From: Candidatus Bathyarchaeota archaeon
GTDB lineage: Archaea > Thermoproteota > Bathyarchaeia > Bathyarchaeales > Bathyarchaeaceae
Direction of reading: 5' to 3'
NCBI GenBank assembly: GCA_003662715.1
Contig: QMYO01000089.1
Location: 1 to 6,787, forward strand
Length of the DNA: 6,787 bases
Shown: piece by piece, positions 5,500 through 6,787 of the stretch
How positions within the stretch are numbered: position 1 is the stretch's first letter
Layout of the letters: the number at the start of each line of letters is the position of its first letter
Translations under genes and position numbers: made by a program
The notes under the pieces: model-generated
What the model was told of the DNA's origin: nothing
The model's input: only the letters and a program-made list of their open reading frames with translations
Database searches by the model: none

Positions 5500-5958
5500 T
5501 TGACCATCACAATAAAGCAAGCCACAAACAAAGATTTAGAAACCCTCTACAAAATCGAAAAAGAATGCTTCACAAAAGAGGCATTCACAAAGAAGCAAAT
5601 AGAAAACTTGCTACAAAACCCAAACGCAATAAGCCTAATCGCACAAACCAGCAACGAAACCGCTGGCTTCATCATAGGATTAATCCATCAAAGTAACAAA
5701 ACAAGAATTGGACACGTCATCACAATAGACGTTGCCATCAAACATCGAAGAAAAGGAATTGGAACGAAACTCCTCAACGAACTTGAACAAAAATTCATCA
5801 GAAAAGACATCGAAACCTGCTACCTAGAAGCCCGCATCGATAATATAGCAGCACGAGAACTATACCGCAAACAAGGTTACAAACAAACGAAACAACTGAA
5901 ACACTACTATCCCAAAAGAACTAACGGCATTCAACTCAAAAAGAAACTAAAAGCCTAA
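5500..5958 (+). CDS. RimI/Ard1-type GNAT N-acetyltransferase
   Basis: This cytoplasmic acetyltransferase of 152 residues probably acetylates protein N-termini using acetyl-CoA. The GNAT order is complete: an N-terminal strand and helix (IKQATNKDLETLYKIEKECF), central strands at 55-62 and 73-80, and the acetyl-CoA loop R83-R-K-G86-I-G88 (RxxGxG). The RimI signature LEARIDNIAARELYRKQGY at 109-127 follows; E110 and Y122 are 12 residues apart, exactly the spacing of catalytic Glu103 and Tyr115 in bacterial RimI. The target could be ribosomal protein S18 or, as in archaeal Ard1, many proteins. The start is TTG 5500: an in-frame TGA at 5491-5493 blocks any extension, and aaaggatga (5485-5493) serves as SD. 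An ATG at 5490 is in another frame. The gene is rich in AAA, ACA and CAA codons and G-poor. It ends 15 bases from the convergent last gene. Confidence 0.87.
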   Translation: MTITIKQATNKDLETLYKIEKECFTKEAFTKKQIENLLQNPNAISLIAQTSNETAGFIIGLIHQSNKTRIGHVITIDVAIKHRRKGIGTKLLNELEQKFIRKDIETCYLEARIDNIAARELYRKQGYKQTKQLKHYYPKRTNGIQLKKKLKA

Positions 5959-5973
5959 GAGTTTCCAGCCACC

Positions 5974-6787
5974 CTAAAGAATTTTCACCACTTCTAACCC
6001 ATTTTTCCCATAGAACAGTTGATTGTTAAACAGCTTTCTCAAAGAAGAAACCACTTCAGCTTGATGAGCGCCAGTGTTAAGCAGAAAAAGACCAGTTATC
6101 TTTTCTGAAGCCAACATATCCAACGCATGACGGAGAAAGGTGAAGGTTTTCTCTCGTCCAATCGAAGTTAACAAGTCTGAAAGAATATCGAAGACAAAAC
6201 AGACATTAGCATCCCTATAGGTTTCCAGAACCTTACTAAGACCATCCAGAATTAGAGGCGTATTCTTAGCGGGGAGAAGCACCTCATTTTCAGAAGTTGA
6301 CTTTGGAATGGACGTTGAAAGAGATGTTAGGAAAAACTTGATTGATGGCTGTTTAGCCAAATACTTATGGAGCGGGCTCGTATTAGACGTGAAAACGACT
6401 ATTGGCTCAACATTCGCTATACTCTCCTTAGCCAAACGGTCAACAACCCTCTCATAATCAGAGACGGGATCAAATTCCAACAGAATCTTACGACCAACCA
6501 GCCGCTCATGATCTAAACCTATTGTCTGCGAGAAGGAATTCACAGCCTCAAGAAGATCAATGAATCTTGCGGGTACTAGAACTCCTTCGCCAAAGGCTTT
6601 CAAAAGCTCAGTAACTTCCATCTCAGTCATATGTTCAACATTAATGGCAGTAATCTCCATTAGAAAAGGCGTATACACTAATCCCACAGGTTCCTTAGAC
6701 TCCACCCATTCCGAGACATTCGGATCATTCCATCGGGGGTCTTGCCAATAGTCAGTTATCCACTTCTGCCATTGCCCATTGATAAAA
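5974..6787 (-). CDS. RecA/KaiC-fold-like protein without a P-loop, 5'-truncated
   Basis: The gene ends at TAG 5974-5976 and its frame is open to the right edge, so at least 270 residues are visible. A GTG at 6703-6705 could start a 243-residue protein, but no SD site precedes it. The 27 upstream codons are free of stops and of ATG, GTG or TTG, and encode a Trp-rich segment that looks like real protein, so the true start probably lies outside the window. Counting from that GTG, residues 74-80 (ILLEFDP) open a RecA-like alpha/beta domain. VVFTSNTSP (103-111) sits where a Walker A loop would be but lacks GKT. VCFVFDILSDLL (168-179) resembles a Walker B strand, and GLFLLNTGAH (205-214) a sensor strand. 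This suggests a degenerate KaiC/RecA-type or MEDS/DUF835-like sensory protein that does not hydrolyse ATP. The family name is not certain. Confidence 0.65.
   Translation of the reverse strand, partial: FINGQWQKWITDYWQDPRWNDPNVSEWVESKEPVGLVYTPFLMEITAINVEHMTEMEVTELLKAFGEGVLVPARFIDLLEAVNSFSQTIGLDHERLVGRKILLEFDPVSDYERVVDRLAKESIANVEPIVVFTSNTSPLHKYLAKQPSIKFFLTSLSTSIPKSTSENEVLLPAKNTPLILDGLSKVLETYRDANVCFVFDILSDLLTSIGREKTFTFLRHALDMLASEKITGLFLLNTGAHQAEVVSSLRKLFNNQLFYGKNGLEVVKIL

Noticed and set aside
5490..5696. ATG-started frame overlapping the acetyltransferase start
   Set aside because: The translation is a basic Lys/Asn/Arg-rich shadow; the ATG is part of the SD region of the TTG-started acetyltransferase, which has all GNAT motifs.
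1..6787. CRISPR array, insertion sequence, or defence cassette
   Set aside because: No regularly spaced direct repeats, no transposase motifs, no terminal inverted repeats around a gene and no recognisable defence protein.

Overview
The window looks archaeal. Genes are preceded by AT-rich TATA boxes with purine-rich BRE-like flanks instead of bacterial -35/-10 pairs. Leaders are short and carry AGGTGA-type Shine-Dalgarno (SD) sites, TTG starts are common, and several gene families (DUF123 GIY-YIG, small two-helix membrane proteins, a KaiC/RecA-like degenerate domain) are typical of archaea. A Thermoproteota/Bathyarchaeia-type genome is my best guess, from the overall look of the proteins; it is not proven by any marker gene here.

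Layout: (1) 2-199 (+) is the C-terminal end of a small HExxH protein cut by the window edge. (2) 381-644 (+) is a small two-helix membrane protein behind a leader with an unusual density of inverted repeats. (3) 891-2150 (+) is a LarA-like nickel-pincer racemase/epimerase with all the expected His/Lys positions. (4) 2186-2791 (-) is a VTT/DedA-type membrane protein, convergent with the previous gene. (5) 2952-3254 (-) is a second two-helix membrane protein, probably near-leaderless. (6) 3336-4244 (-) is a fumarylacetoacetate-hydrolase-family enzyme; its start is set at a TTG because a strong promoter lies inside the longer possible reading frame. (7) 4463-4843 (-) is a small TPR protein, divergent from (8) 4993-5478 (+), a DUF123 GIY-YIG protein, which is followed after 21 bases by (9) 5500-5958 (+), a RimI-type N-acetyltransferase. 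(10) 5974-6787 (-) is a RecA/KaiC-fold-like protein without a P-loop; its frame stays open to the right edge, so its N-terminus is missing.

How the genes work together: only the GIY-YIG/acetyltransferase pair is a convincing operon. The other genes appear to be transcribed singly from their own promoters. The LarA homologue and the FAH-family enzyme both belong to families that act on small hydroxy- or keto-acids, but they lie on opposite strands about 1.2 kb apart with unrelated membrane genes between them, so a shared pathway is only a weak idea. No RNA gene, CRISPR array, insertion sequence or defence system was found. The most interesting items are regulatory (structured leaders, dyads, corrected starts) and two uncharacterised proteins cut by the window edges.
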